From G963708235 sp963708235 (lineage in GTDB: Bacteria; Actinomycetota; Acidimicrobiia; Spongiisociales; UBA5794): a stretch of DNA of 64,000 bases. The notes beneath the pieces were generated by a model. The model did not search any database and was not told the DNA's origin. It saw nothing but the letters and a program-made list of their open reading frames with translations. Position 1 is the first letter of the stretch; every line of letters starts with the position of its first letter. The position numbers were made by a program, and so were the translations under genes. Where the stretch lies: NCBI GenBank assembly GCA_963708235.1, contig OY970200.1, positions 1,240,001-1,304,000 of the forward strand, given 5' to 3'. Of the stretch, positions 1-8,499 are shown piece after piece.

Positions 1-531
1 AACGTCGTGGTTGCCCGCAAGGGGATCGCGGTGCGATTCCCCTGCCGCTTCCAGCTGGTGGCGGCAACCAATCCCTGCCCCTGCGGGTATCGCGACGACC
101 GGTTGGAGGGGTGCAGATGCTCCGAAGCTGCCCGTCTCCGTTACACCCGCAGGTTCTCCGGTCCCCTCCTCGATCGGTTCGACCTGCGGGTCAAGGTCGA
201 ACGACTCGATGTCGACATGATGACCTCGCCGCCCGGTGAGACCAGCGCCGAAGTCCGGCGACGTGTCGTGGCCGCACGAAAACGCCAGGAGGAGCGTGGA
301 GGGCTCAACGGCGCCATGTCCCGCACCCGACTCGACGAGTTGGACTGGGCGCCGGGGGCTCGACGGACGCTGCGCACCGCAGTGCGGACCAGGAAGCTGA
401 CGGCTCGGGGGTGGGACCGTTTGCGTCGGGTGGCGGTCACCATCGCCGATCTTGCCGAGTCGAGTGTGATCTCCGCCGCACATGTCGACGAGGCGGCGAT
501 GTACCGGGAGAAGCCGTGGACCGAGGACTGA
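1..531 (+). CDS. comM: ComM/YifB-family Mg-chelatase-like AAA+ ATPase, 5'-truncated
   Basis: Only the last 176 residues lie in the window; the frame is open at base 1, so the gene begins upstream. The visible part has the cysteine cluster typical of this family (NPCPCGY, then GCRCS about 15 residues later) and the GPLLDRFDLRV segment after the sensor region, followed by the helical C-terminal lid. ComM proteins are AAA+ helicases helping branch migration during natural transformation; YifB homologues also sit beside dprA in bacteria not known to be competent. The last 16 bases overlap the start of dprA, so the two genes are probably co-transcribed. Family assignment is firm. Whether this organism is competent cannot be judged here. 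Confidence 0.88.
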   Translation, partial: NVVVARKGIAVRFPCRFQLVAATNPCPCGYRDDRLEGCRCSEAARLRYTRRFSGPLLDRFDLRVKVERLDVDMMTSPPGETSAEVRRRVVAARKRQEERGGLNGAMSRTRLDELDWAPGARRTLRTAVRTRKLTARGWDRLRRVAVTIADLAESSVISAAHVDEAAMYREKPWTED

Positions 532-1460
532 CCCTGCAACTGGCGTTCGCCGGTCTCCATCCCGACCGGGTCCGCACCCTCACCGAGCGCTACGGCGTGG
601 CAGGGACCGTGCGTCGGATCGTCGGCGGCGTCATCGAGGTCCCGGACCGTATCCGAGAGGCGGTGGGGGTCGCCGCGGCCGACCGGTTCCACGAGTTGGA
701 GGTTGCGGGGATCGAGGTCACCGCACCAGGAGACTCCGACTACCCGGTCTCCCTTGCAAGGCTTCCCGAGGCTCCGCCCTGCCTTTTCGTCCGCGGCGCC
801 ATTCCGCCCGTCCCCACCGTGGCGATCGTCGGCACCCGGCGCTGTACCAGGTACGGGCGCGAACTGGCGTACGAGTACGGAGCAGCGATGGCCGATGCCG
901 GCTGGTGTGTCACCAGCGGGCTCGCCCGCGGCATCGACGGCGCCGCCCACAAGGGGGTGGTCGCCGCCGGCGGGCTCGGGGTCGGGGTGCTCGGGTGCGG
1001 CATCGATGTCGCCTACCCGCCCGAACATGCCGATCTCGATACGGCACTCTGTCGGGGCGGGGGAGGGGTGATCAGCGAATATCCCCCTGGCGCTCCTCCC
1101 GAGCCGTGGCGGTTCCCCCCACGCAACCGCATCATCTCGGGGATGGCGGCGGCGGTGGTGGTGGTCGAGGCCGCGGTCACCGGTGGGGCGCTGATCACGG
1201 CGCAGTACGCCATGCTCCAGGGACGTGCGGTCTTTGCGGTTCCCGGCGACATCCGCCGTGAGAGCTCGGAGGGATGTAACCGCCTCATCCGGGATGGAGC
1301 CCACCCGGTTTTCGAGCCGGAGGACCTCGTCGAGGAGCTTTCGCTGGTCCTCGGTCCCCCGACACCGAAAGAGGTTGACCAGGGGGAGACCCCTCCGTAC
1401 AGTGCGGCTCACCACGGGCCGAGGCGTTCGACAACGACGCCCGGTCCCAGCTCCCGATGA
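516..1460 (+). CDS. dprA: DNA-processing protein DprA (Smf)
   Basis: 314 residues. DprA binds single-stranded DNA and loads RecA during transformation, and is also widespread in non-competent bacteria. The Rossmann-type domain is clear: AIVGTRRCTRYG near residue 105, SGLARGIDGAAHKG near 135, SEYPPG and FPPRNRIISG near 190, and VTGGALITA near 220. I placed the start at GTG 516, which overlaps the comM end and gives the expected short helical N-terminus. The frame stays open further upstream, but there it lies inside comM. The usual C-terminal DML1-like winged helix is not apparent; after the Rossmann fold only a short Pro/Thr-rich tail follows. The comM-dprA pair is a common genomic neighbour arrangement. 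Confidence 0.92.
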   Translation: MDRGLTLQLAFAGLHPDRVRTLTERYGVAGTVRRIVGGVIEVPDRIREAVGVAAADRFHELEVAGIEVTAPGDSDYPVSLARLPEAPPCLFVRGAIPPVPTVAIVGTRRCTRYGRELAYEYGAAMADAGWCVTSGLARGIDGAAHKGVVAAGGLGVGVLGCGIDVAYPPEHADLDTALCRGGGGVISEYPPGAPPEPWRFPPRNRIISGMAAAVVVVEAAVTGGALITAQYAMLQGRAVFAVPGDIRRESSEGCNRLIRDGAHPVFEPEDLVEELSLVLGPPTPKEVDQGETPPYSAAHHGPRRSTTTPGPSSR

Positions 1461-1479
1461 GAGGCTACGGAGGGGAACT

Positions 1480-3069
1480 ATGACGACTGAAGGTGTAGGG
1501 ACACGGGTGCGTCGATCACCCGATGCGACCAGAGGCAGGTCGCGCTCACGCCGCTTTGCAATGCTCATCCTGGCGTTGGCGCTGTTGGGGGTCGCCCCCG
1601 CCGCCAACGCCCAACAGCCCCCGGGACCCATCAAGAACTTCGAGTTCCTGGGCAACCTCAGCGGCATGAACAACATCACCTCGATCAACGTGCTCAACCA
1701 TGCATCCGGCGACGTGCTGGTGGCAGTGGGACGTTTCGGGGTGCGGACGTTCGACCTGTCCAACCCCGAGGCCCCGGTTGCCATGGATCACCTCCTCAGC
1801 GAGGAGCTGATGCTGCCCACCGATACCGGAGGGACCTTCTGGCAGAGCGAGTCGACCAACATCGATCAGCGGCGCAACCTGATCTTCCTGTCCCGCGATC
1901 CTCGGGCCTACAACGGTCCGCAGACCTCGGGCGTCAGCGGCGTCTATGTCATCGACGCCAAGAATCCCTCGAATCTGGAGCTGGTCACGTTCCATCCGAT
2001 CCCGGCAGGACACACCAGCACCTGTATCGAGGACTGCCGCTTCCTGTGGACCGGCGGGCCGGCGACGGCATCCAACCAGCCGCAGGAGTGGCGGGGCCGC
2101 CCGATCTTCGTCACCGACATGCGCAACGTGCGTCGTCCCTATACCTACCCGGAGCCGATCGATCTCGGACGCCGCAACGGGCTGACCGACTACGCCCACG
2201 ACGTCCAGGTCGACAACCAGGGCATCGCCTGGATCAGCGGCCGGGGCGGGGTGCGTGGCTACCGCACCAGCGGTGACCACTGGGATCCCGTGCTCGGGGT
2301 CGCCCGCACCGCATCGCCGTGGGATCCGATCCCGTACGCCGGTGGTGGCGGCCCGGTCATCTGGGACATCGAAGGTCCGGCCGCCGTACACAACAGCGAA
2401 CGGCCCATCGACGCCAACCACCGCCCCGGCAGCGCCGGTCAGAAGGACCCGGAGCGCCCGCTCCGCCCCTTCGCTGCGGATGGCTCCGACTACGCCGCTC
2501 ACGGCTTCCAGCCGGGCGAGCTGCTCTACGTGACCCACGAGGACTTCAACGGCAACTGCGCCCAGCGCGGTCGCTTCTACATCGCCTCGCTGCGTGGCAG
2601 CTACAACGGTGAAGCGTGGAAGTCGACGCAGGAGAACCCGTTCTCGCTCGAGATCCTCTCCTCGTGGCACCCGTGGGAGCAGGAGGGCTACGACCCGAAC
2701 ACCTCCAACTGCTCCGGTCACTACTTCCGGATGCTCGGTGGCCTGGTCTACATGTCCTGGTACGGACAGGGCACCCGGGTGCTCGACGTTCGCGATCCCT
2801 ACAACCCGGTCCAGGTGGCGTACTTCCGTCCCACCGGTACCAGCAGCTACACCCCGATGCTCTACAAGGGCCTCGTCTTCGTGGCTGACGCAGGGCGTGG
2901 CATCGACATCCTGCGTCTCGACGACGCCGCCCTCGATGTCGCCGCCACCGGTGAGGTGATCAAGGCCCCGCCGCTGTCGGCAGAAGAGGCAAATGCGGCC
3001 ATGGCCGGGTTGGGACCCGATCCCGTCCTGGGCTGGTCCTGCCCGATCCCGACCGACGACGGCGTCTGA
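1480..3069 (+). CDS. Secreted LVIVD-repeat beta-propeller-like protein
   Basis: 529 residues. ATG 1480 follows the ribosome-binding site ACGGAGGGGA. The N-terminus is a long export signal: Arg-rich segment ending SRSRRFAM, hydrophobic stretch at about residues 27-41, and likely cleavage after ANA near residue 44. The adjacent arginines before Phe leave Tat export possible. The mature part has repeated units of the LVIVD type, such as GVRTFDLSNPEAPV, GVYVIDAKNPSNLEL and GTRVLDVRDPYNPVQVAYF, which form bladed propellers in secreted bacterial proteins. Cysteine pairs (CIEDC, NCSGH, NGNC) suit an extracytoplasmic location. Function is unknown. It interrupts the usual dprA-xerC-whiG order, and a strong hairpin follows it. 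Confidence 0.75.
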   Translation: MTTEGVGTRVRRSPDATRGRSRSRRFAMLILALALLGVAPAANAQQPPGPIKNFEFLGNLSGMNNITSINVLNHASGDVLVAVGRFGVRTFDLSNPEAPVAMDHLLSEELMLPTDTGGTFWQSESTNIDQRRNLIFLSRDPRAYNGPQTSGVSGVYVIDAKNPSNLELVTFHPIPAGHTSTCIEDCRFLWTGGPATASNQPQEWRGRPIFVTDMRNVRRPYTYPEPIDLGRRNGLTDYAHDVQVDNQGIAWISGRGGVRGYRTSGDHWDPVLGVARTASPWDPIPYAGGGGPVIWDIEGPAAVHNSERPIDANHRPGSAGQKDPERPLRPFAADGSDYAAHGFQPGELLYVTHEDFNGNCAQRGRFYIASLRGSYNGEAWKSTQENPFSLEILSSWHPWEQEGYDPNTSNCSGHYFRMLGGLVYMSWYGQGTRVLDVRDPYNPVQVAYFRPTGTSSYTPMLYKGLVFVADAGRGIDILRLDDAALDVAATGEVIKAPPLSAEEANAAMAGLGPDPVLGWSCPIPTDDGV

Positions 3070-3101
3070 GACGTCCCGGCGAACATCCGACGACTGACTG
3101 A

Positions 3102-3141
3102 GGCAGGGGCCACCGACGGGAGACCGTCGGTGGCCCCTGCC
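3102..3141 (+). terminator. Strong hairpin terminator after the LVIVD gene
   Basis: A perfect 18-bp stem (3102-3119 with 3124-3141) closes a GAGA tetraloop 32 bases after the stop codon. No T-run follows, as is common for actinobacterial terminators. It separates the secreted LVIVD protein from the next gene. Confidence 0.8.
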
Positions 3142-3283
3142 GCGTGGTCTCCCTGACCGACCCGGCCGGCGCCCACGGCTGCTGCGGACGGCTGTAACCA
3201 GGCTGTTACCGCACGGCGACCCGGCGGTGACGGCGGCGACCGATGGTGAAGGGGTACACCCGATCCGTCAGAAGGAGATCCCG

Positions 3284-3928
3284 ATGTCCGCCCCTGCCCT
3301 CCACACCACACACGCCCGGACCCGATCGGCAATGAAGCCCACCCGGCCGCTGTGGCGCCGGTTGCTGGTGCTCCTCGCCCTGACGATGGCGATGGCGGCG
3401 CTTGCGGTGCCGGTCAACGCCGCTCCCGCCGGCACCCAGGCGTCTTGTTCGACAACCTGGGGGTCGACCGCCAAGAACTCGCAGGTGTTGAAGTACACCA
3501 GCGCCCCGATCACCAACCTCCGGGCCGGTCGGCACGAATGCTTCGACCGCCTGGTGATCGACCTCGGGCCGCGCGCCACCAACCGGTCCGGGCAGGCAAC
3601 CGGGTACCGCGTCCGGTACGTCGACGAGATCGTCGAGTCCGGACGGGGGAACAAGGTCAAGATCGCCGGCGGCGCCTACCTGATGATCAGCGTCAACGCC
3701 GCCGCCCACGACGAGAACGGCCGACCCACCTACACCCCCAAGGACCGACTCAAGGCGGTGAGCGTCGGTGGCTACTCGACCTTCCGTCAGGTGGCGTTCC
3801 TCGGCACCTTCGAAGGGCAGACCGATGTCGCCCTCGGGGTCCGGGCCCGTCTCCCGATGCGGGTGCAGATCCTGGCCGGCCCCGGAAGCGGATCGCGGAT
3901 GGTGATCGACGTCGCCCACCGCTGGTAG
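3284..3928 (+). CDS. Exported AMIN-like domain protein
   Basis: 214 residues from ATG 3284, which follows GAAGGAGAT by a normal spacing. Residues 1-46 form a signal peptide: basic PTRPLWRRL, hydrophobic LLVLLALTMAMAALAV, likely cleavage after VNA. The mature domain resembles the AMIN-like domain of actinobacterial secreted proteins and lipoproteins, with the core HECFDRLVIDLG, then GYRVRYVDEI, GGAYLMISV and a final MVIDVAHRW. AMIN-type beta-domains generally bind cell-wall polysaccharide or other surface polymers. No enzyme motif is visible. No lipobox cysteine sits at the predicted cleavage point, so the protein is probably free in the wall space. The gene stands alone between two hairpins. 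Confidence 0.68.
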   Translation: MSAPALHTTHARTRSAMKPTRPLWRRLLVLLALTMAMAALAVPVNAAPAGTQASCSTTWGSTAKNSQVLKYTSAPITNLRAGRHECFDRLVIDLGPRATNRSGQATGYRVRYVDEIVESGRGNKVKIAGGAYLMISVNAAAHDENGRPTYTPKDRLKAVSVGGYSTFRQVAFLGTFEGQTDVALGVRARLPMRVQILAGPGSGSRMVIDVAHRW

Positions 3929-3946
3929 TCGTCGGCGGTGAACCAT

Positions 3947-3979
3947 GGCGGGGGGTCGCACCGGGTGCGGCCCCCCGCC
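3947..3979 (+). terminator. Hairpin after the AMIN-like gene
   Basis: A 15-bp stem with one G-T pair (3947-3961 with 3965-3979) and a 3-base loop, 18 bases past the stop. An overlapping alternative stem uses the next GC-rich block up to about 4013. No T-run. Confidence 0.7.
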
Positions 3980-4050
3980 GGTGTCCATCTCCGGGGGGCA
4001 CCGGCGGGGTCGTTGACCTTGCCGCCGGAAACGGTGACCATCATGGGGAG

Positions 4051-5001
4051 ATGAGCATCGATTCTGTCCGCCCCGAATCCGACGCAACGCCTGCCGACGC
4101 CGCTTCCACGGTGCCGTCGCCGCTCGAGACCCACATCGTCACGTATCTGGCTCGGATCGCCGCCGAGCGACGGCTGTCCACCCACACCGTCGCCGCCTAC
4201 CGCAGCGATCTCGACCAGTTTGCGACCTTCTGCCGGCGACTCGGGGTCGCCGAACTCGCCGGGATCGACCGGAGGATGTTGCGGAGGTTCCTCGCCCACC
4301 TCGACACCCGGCGCTACGCCCCCCGATCGATCGCCCGTAAGGCATCGGCGGTGCGCCGGTTTCTCGAGGATGCGGTGAAGCGGGGCGACCTCCCCGCCAA
4401 TCCGGCGGTGCTGCTGGGACGTCCGAAGCGTCCCCAGACCCTGCCCCAGGCGCTTCCAGAGCGCCGTATCGGCGAAGCACTCGATGCGCTGCAGCGCTCC
4501 GAGGATCCGGTCACGGTGAGAGACCTCGCCATGCTCGAAGTGCTCTACGGCGCCGGGCTCAGGGTGTCCGAACTCGCCGGGCTGACCGTCTCCGACGTCG
4601 ACGGTGGCAGATTCCTCCGGATCCATGGCAAGGGTGGGAAGGTGCGTGACGTCCCCATCGGCGGGTCCGCCGCCCGTGCCGTGCGCCGCTACATCGAGAT
4701 CGGCCGACCGGCCCTGGCCGGAGCCGGCACTCGGGCAGTCGCCGGGTCGGCGCTCTGGGTGGGGGTTCGGGGTGGCCCGCTCGATCAGCGGGGAATCCGC
4801 AGGGTGGTCCGTGACCGGTTGGGGACGTTCCCGCATGCCCTGCGACATTCGTTCGCCACCCATCTGCTGGAGCACGGCGCCGATCTACGCAGCGTCCAGG
4901 AGCTGCTCGGGCATGCCGAGCTGGGCACCACTCAGATCTACACTTCGGTCTCCCGGCGACACCTCAGGGCCACGTATGACCTCAGCCACCCCAGAGCGTG
5001 A
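4051..5001 (+). CDS. xerC: Tyrosine recombinase XerC
   Basis: 316 residues, the usual size for XerC/XerD, which resolve chromosome dimers at dif during division. The N-terminal SAM-like core-binding domain covers about residues 25-115 (RRLSTHTVAAYRSDLDQF). The catalytic domain shows the full active-site set: Arg in GAGLRVSELAGL, Lys in GKGGKVRDVPI, His-x-x-Arg in HALRHSFATH, His in GHAELGTT and the nucleophile Tyr in QIYTSVS. ATG 4051 follows GGGGAG. Its end overlaps the sigma-factor gene by 26 bases. The position beside dprA and whiG matches the conserved housekeeping xerC of actinobacteria, so this is not a mobile-element integrase. Confidence 0.93.
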   Translation: MSIDSVRPESDATPADAASTVPSPLETHIVTYLARIAAERRLSTHTVAAYRSDLDQFATFCRRLGVAELAGIDRRMLRRFLAHLDTRRYAPRSIARKASAVRRFLEDAVKRGDLPANPAVLLGRPKRPQTLPQALPERRIGEALDALQRSEDPVTVRDLAMLEVLYGAGLRVSELAGLTVSDVDGGRFLRIHGKGGKVRDVPIGGSAARAVRRYIEIGRPALAGAGTRAVAGSALWVGVRGGPLDQRGIRRVVRDRLGTFPHALRHSFATHLLEHGADLRSVQELLGHAELGTTQIYTSVSRRHLRATYDLSHPRA

Positions 5002-5764
5002 GACGAGCCCCGACGCCGTCTCCGACCTGTGGCGCCGGTTGCGGGATGACGGCGAAGCTGCGGCCCGCACCGGTCTGATCCTCCACTATTCGGCGTTGGT
5101 CAAATATGTCGCCGGCCGGGTCGGCGCCGGGCTGCCGGCGACGGTGGAATCCCAGGACCTGGTCTCGTACGGGATGTTCGGGCTGATCGACGCCGTCGAC
5201 CGCTTCCAACCCGAACGGGACGTCCGCTTCGAGACCTACGCCGCCACCCGCATCCGTGGAGCGATCGTCGACGAGCTGCGGCGGCTGGACTGGGTGCCCC
5301 GGCGGGTGCGGGCCAAGGCCCGCCACCTCGCCGTCAGCCTCGAGGAGCTGGAGCATCGATTGGAACGGGGGGCAACCGAGGAGGAGCTCGCCGAGCACAC
5401 CGGGGTGTCCGTTGCCGAACTCCGGGCGACGCTGGGAGACGTGGCGGCAGGCGGTGTCATCGCCCTCGACGACCTGGCGGCCGGTGACGACGGGGTGCCG
5501 ATGCGGGATCTCCTCGCCGACCCGGCGGCGCTCGACCCCGGCGACGTGGTCGGCCGCGCCGATCAGCGGGCGAGGCTGCTGGACACCGTGCGATCGCTTC
5601 CGGAGCGGGAGCGGCAGGTGGTGGCGCTCTACTACTTCGAGTCGATGACGCTCGCCCAGATCGGGGAGGTGCTCGGTGTCACCGAGTCGCGGATCTCGCA
5701 GGTGCACGCCAAGGCGGTGCTCAGCCTGCGCAACCGGCTGGTACGGGCCGAGCGCGAAGGGTGA
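4976..5764 (+). CDS. whiG: RNA polymerase sigma factor of the FliA/WhiG (sigma-28) family
   Basis: 262 residues. Region 2 is clear (DLVSYGMFGLIDAVDRF then FETYAATRIRGAIVDELRRLDWVPRRVR), the RGAIVDELRxxDW signature being diagnostic of the FliA/WhiG group. Region 3 follows, and region 4 ends the protein with LPERERQVVALYYFESMTLAQIGEVLGVTESRISQ. In Streptomyces whiG lies between dprA and rpsB and controls sporulation; in motile actinobacteria the homologue drives flagellar genes. No flagellar gene is in the window, so its regulon here is unknown. ATG 4976 overlaps xerC. Orthology to whiG rests on family and position. Confidence 0.88.
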   Translation: MTSATPERETSPDAVSDLWRRLRDDGEAAARTGLILHYSALVKYVAGRVGAGLPATVESQDLVSYGMFGLIDAVDRFQPERDVRFETYAATRIRGAIVDELRRLDWVPRRVRAKARHLAVSLEELEHRLERGATEEELAEHTGVSVAELRATLGDVAAGGVIALDDLAAGDDGVPMRDLLADPAALDPGDVVGRADQRARLLDTVRSLPERERQVVALYYFESMTLAQIGEVLGVTESRISQVHAKAVLSLRNRLVRAEREG

Positions 5765-5774
5765 GATCGGTCGG

Positions 5775-5801
5775 TACCGCCGCCGGTTACAATCGGCGGT
5801 A
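5775..5801 (+). terminator. Hairpin between whiG-like gene and rpsB
   Basis: An 8-bp stem (5775-5782 with 5794-5801) 10 bases after the sigma-factor stop. It may terminate the upstream operon or be part of the 5' leader of rpsB, which continues with further GC-rich foldable sequence to 5890. No separate promoter could be fixed with confidence. Confidence 0.45.
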
Positions 5802-5895
5802 ATTCGCACGTTCACCGCAATCCCCGGGGTCGGAGCCTTGTGCTTCGCGGGGGCTCGAAGGGTGGGCGGAAGCACCAACCCACAAGGAGGAACCC

Positions 5896-6609
5896 GTGGC
5901 AGTCGTAAGTATGCGACAGCTGCTCGAGGCCGGTGTCCACTTCGGACACCAGACTCGGCGTTGGAATCCGAAGATGCGCCCGTTCATATTCACGGAGCGC
6001 AACGGCATCCACATCGTCGACCTGCGTCAGACCCTCGAGCGCATCGAGAAGGCCCATGCCTTCATCAAGGAGACCACCGCCGCCGGTGGCACCATCCTGT
6101 TCGTCGGCACCAAGAAGCAGGCGCAGGGCGCCATCAAGGAAGCCGCCGATTCGGCCGGTATGCCCTATGTCAATCATCGCTGGCTGGGCGGCATGCTCAC
6201 CAACTTCCAGACCATTCACAAGCGGATCCAGTACATGATCGAGCTGGAGCGCATGGACAGCTCCGGTGAGATGGAGGGTCTGCCCAAGAAGGAGCGGCTC
6301 CGTCTCCGTCGCGAGCTGGAGAAGCTGCAGACGGTGCTCGGCGGTGTCCGTACCCTCAACCGCCAGCCGGACGTGGTCTTCATCATCGATGTCAAGACCG
6401 AGCACATCGCGGTGACCGAGGCGGCACGTCTCGGGCTCCCGCTCGTGGCCGTGGTCGACACCAACTGTGACCCGGACCATGTCGACATGGTGATCCCGGG
6501 GAACGACGACGCCATCCGCGCCTCCCAACTGCTTGCCAACGTCATGGCCGACGCCGCCCGGGCCGGTCGTGAGGTAGCCGAGGCCGGGCGTAACAAGGGA
6601 GAGGCATGA
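5896..6609 (+). CDS. rpsB: 30S ribosomal protein S2
   Basis: 237 residues from GTG 5896, preceded by AAGGAGG. The sequence is a standard S2: MRQLLEAGVHFGHQTRRWNP at the start, then FVGTKKQAQGAIKEAA, VNHRWLGGMLTNF and PDVVFIIDVKTEHIAVTEA. It belongs to the small ribosomal subunit, where it joins late together with S1. The last four bases are ATGA, shared with the tsf start, giving the usual rpsB-tsf coupling. Confidence 0.97.
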   Translation: MAVVSMRQLLEAGVHFGHQTRRWNPKMRPFIFTERNGIHIVDLRQTLERIEKAHAFIKETTAAGGTILFVGTKKQAQGAIKEAADSAGMPYVNHRWLGGMLTNFQTIHKRIQYMIELERMDSSGEMEGLPKKERLRLRRELEKLQTVLGGVRTLNRQPDVVFIIDVKTEHIAVTEAARLGLPLVAVVDTNCDPDHVDMVIPGNDDAIRASQLLANVMADAARAGREVAEAGRNKGEA

Positions 6610-7220
6610 GCACGATCACCGCCAAGGACATCCAGGCGCTCCGGCAGGCCACCGGCGCCGGGATGATGGACGCCAAGCGCGCCCTGACCGATTCCGAGGG
6701 CGATGTCGAGCGCGCCAAAGATCTGCTCCGTGAGCGTGGTCTGGCCGCCGCCGCCAAGCGCACCGAGCGTGCCCAGTCCCAGGGCGCCGTCGGCAGCTAT
6801 CTGCACCACCAGGCGGGCCGTCCGGTGATCGGGGTCATGGTGGTCCTCGCCGCCGAAACCGACTTCGTCGCCAAGAGCGACCAGTTCCAGCAGGTCGCCT
6901 CCGATCTCGCCATGCACATCGCCGCCGCACAGCCACAGTGGGTGCGACGCGAGGACGTGCCGGCGGAGGTCCTCGACAAGGAGCGCGAGCTCATTGCGGC
7001 TCAGGCGCGCAACGAGGGCAAGCCGGAGCAGATCATCGAGAAGATCGTCGACGGTCGGGTCAACTCGTTCTACGCCGACAACGTCCTCTACGACCAGAAG
7101 TTTGTCCGCACCGAGGAGTTCGACGGCACCATCGGGGAGTACGTCGCCCAGCTCGCCATCACCATGGGTGAGAACATCTCGGTCTCCCGCTTCGCCCGTC
7201 TCCAGGTAGGCGAGGGGTGA
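6606..7220 (+). CDS. tsf: Elongation factor Ts
   Basis: 204 residues, the short EF-Ts form common in actinobacteria and Gram-positive relatives. EF-Ts is the nucleotide exchange factor for EF-Tu. The N-terminal UBA-like domain has the signature ALRQATGAGMMDAKRAL, and the core has VLAAETDFVAKS, the family's most conserved segment. The dimerisation region is short. ATG 6606 overlaps the rpsB stop; the end overlaps pyrH through GTGA. Confidence 0.96.
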   Translation: MSTITAKDIQALRQATGAGMMDAKRALTDSEGDVERAKDLLRERGLAAAAKRTERAQSQGAVGSYLHHQAGRPVIGVMVVLAAETDFVAKSDQFQQVASDLAMHIAAAQPQWVRREDVPAEVLDKERELIAAQARNEGKPEQIIEKIVDGRVNSFYADNVLYDQKFVRTEEFDGTIGEYVAQLAITMGENISVSRFARLQVGEG

Positions 7221-7921
7221 GCCGGCGAGTCATTCTCAAGCTCTCGGGAGAGGCGTTCGCCGACCCGGTCACCAACTACGGGATCGATCCGTCGACCGTG
7301 GATCGGGTGGCGACCGAGATCGTCGAGGTCCATCGTCAGGGCCATGAGATCGCGGTGGTCGTCGGCGGCGGCAATATCTTCCGCGGGCTCAGCTCGGCGG
7401 CACGCGGGATGGACCGTGCCAACGCCGACTACATGGGAATGCTCGCCACCGTGATCAACGCACTGGCACTCCGGGACGGTATCGAACGAGCCGGCTCGGA
7501 GTGCCGGGTGCAGACCGCCATTTCTATCCAGCAGGTCGCCGAGCCCTACATCCGGCTGCGGGCGATCCGGCACCTGGAGAAGGGCCGGATCGTCGTTCTC
7601 GCCGGCGGGACCGGGAACCCGTTCTTCACCACCGACACCACGGCGGCGCTGCGTGCCGCCGAACTCGGTGCCGATGCGGTGCTCAAGGCCACCAAGGTCG
7701 ACGGCGTCTACAGTGCCGATCCGATGACAGAACCGGAGGCGGTGCTGCTCGGAGATGTCACCTACATGGAGGTCATCGCCAAGAGACTCCAGGTGATGGA
7801 CTTCACCGCCATTACGATGTGCATGGAAAACGCGCTCCCTATCCGCGTGTTCGACATGACCGCACCTGGCAACATCTCCGCCGCGGTGCGTGGGGAAGCC
7901 GTCGGGACGCTAGTGCATTGA
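7217..7921 (+). CDS. pyrH: UMP kinase
   Basis: 234 residues, normal for bacterial hexameric UMP kinase, which phosphorylates UMP to UDP in pyrimidine synthesis. Amino-acid-kinase fold motifs are intact: LKLSGEAF, VVGGGNIFRG near residue 50, ADYMGMLATVINALAL, GGTGNPFFTTDTTAALRA and LKATKVDGVYSADP. It starts at GTG 7217 in a GTGA overlap with tsf and lies 8 bases before frr, so rpsB-tsf-pyrH-frr form one unit. Confidence 0.96.
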   Translation: MSRRVILKLSGEAFADPVTNYGIDPSTVDRVATEIVEVHRQGHEIAVVVGGGNIFRGLSSAARGMDRANADYMGMLATVINALALRDGIERAGSECRVQTAISIQQVAEPYIRLRAIRHLEKGRIVVLAGGTGNPFFTTDTTAALRAAELGADAVLKATKVDGVYSADPMTEPEAVLLGDVTYMEVIAKRLQVMDFTAITMCMENALPIRVFDMTAPGNISAAVRGEAVGTLVH

Positions 7922-7929
7922 GGTGAGGC

Positions 7930-8481
7930 GTGATCAAGGAGCTGTTGGCTGAGGCATCGGCCAAGATGGACCAGGCGGTGACCCACACCGCTGCAGAATT
8001 CGGCACGGTCCGGACCGGCCGAGCCAACCCGGGACTGTTGCACCGGGTGACCGTGGAGTACTACGGAACCCAGACACCGCTCCAGCAACTCGCCGGGTTC
8101 TCGGTGCCCGAGGCGCGGCTCTTGGTGGTGTCGCCGTTCGACAAGACGGCGATCCCCGCCATCGAAAAGGCGATCCAGAGCGCCGATCTCGGACTCAACC
8201 CGTCCAACGACGGCAACGTGATCCGGCTCGCCTTCCCCGCCCTCACCGAGGAGCGCCGCAGGGACCTGATCAAGATCATCCGCAATCTCGCCGAAGAGGG
8301 CCGGGTGGCGGTGCGCAACATCCGGCGCCACACCAAAGACGGTCTCGAGGCGCTTGCGGGCGAGATCTCCGAGGATGACATCCGACGAGCCGAGAACGAG
8401 TTGCAGGAACTCACCGACGGGCACGTCAAGCGGCTCGACGAGTTGGTGCATCACAAGGAGGCGGAGCTCCTTGAGGTCTGA
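7930..8481 (+). CDS. frr: Ribosome recycling factor
   Basis: 183 residues, the standard length. RRF splits post-termination ribosomes together with EF-G. The conserved helix contains VRTGRANPGLL, followed by the domain II strand VEYYGTQTPLQQLA and the C-terminal helix AVRNIRRHTKDGL. GTG 7930 follows the pyrH stop with GAGGTGAG as ribosome-binding site. The next coding region begins 18 bases downstream. Confidence 0.96.
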   Translation: MIKELLAEASAKMDQAVTHTAAEFGTVRTGRANPGLLHRVTVEYYGTQTPLQQLAGFSVPEARLLVVSPFDKTAIPAIEKAIQSADLGLNPSNDGNVIRLAFPALTEERRRDLIKIIRNLAEEGRVAVRNIRRHTKDGLEALAGEISEDDIRRAENELQELTDGHVKRLDELVHHKEAELLEV

Positions 8482-8499
8482 TCGAACGGCAGGTTCGGC

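Noticed and set aside
141..1784. Long open frame on the minus strand opposite comM, dprA and the LVIVD gene
   Set aside because: It is antisense to three well-supported genes and its product is Arg/Gly/Pro-rich without any family. Such frames arise from high GC codon usage. The same applies to the long minus-strand frames at 14570-16381, 25568-27673, 45588-47768 and 53327-55267.
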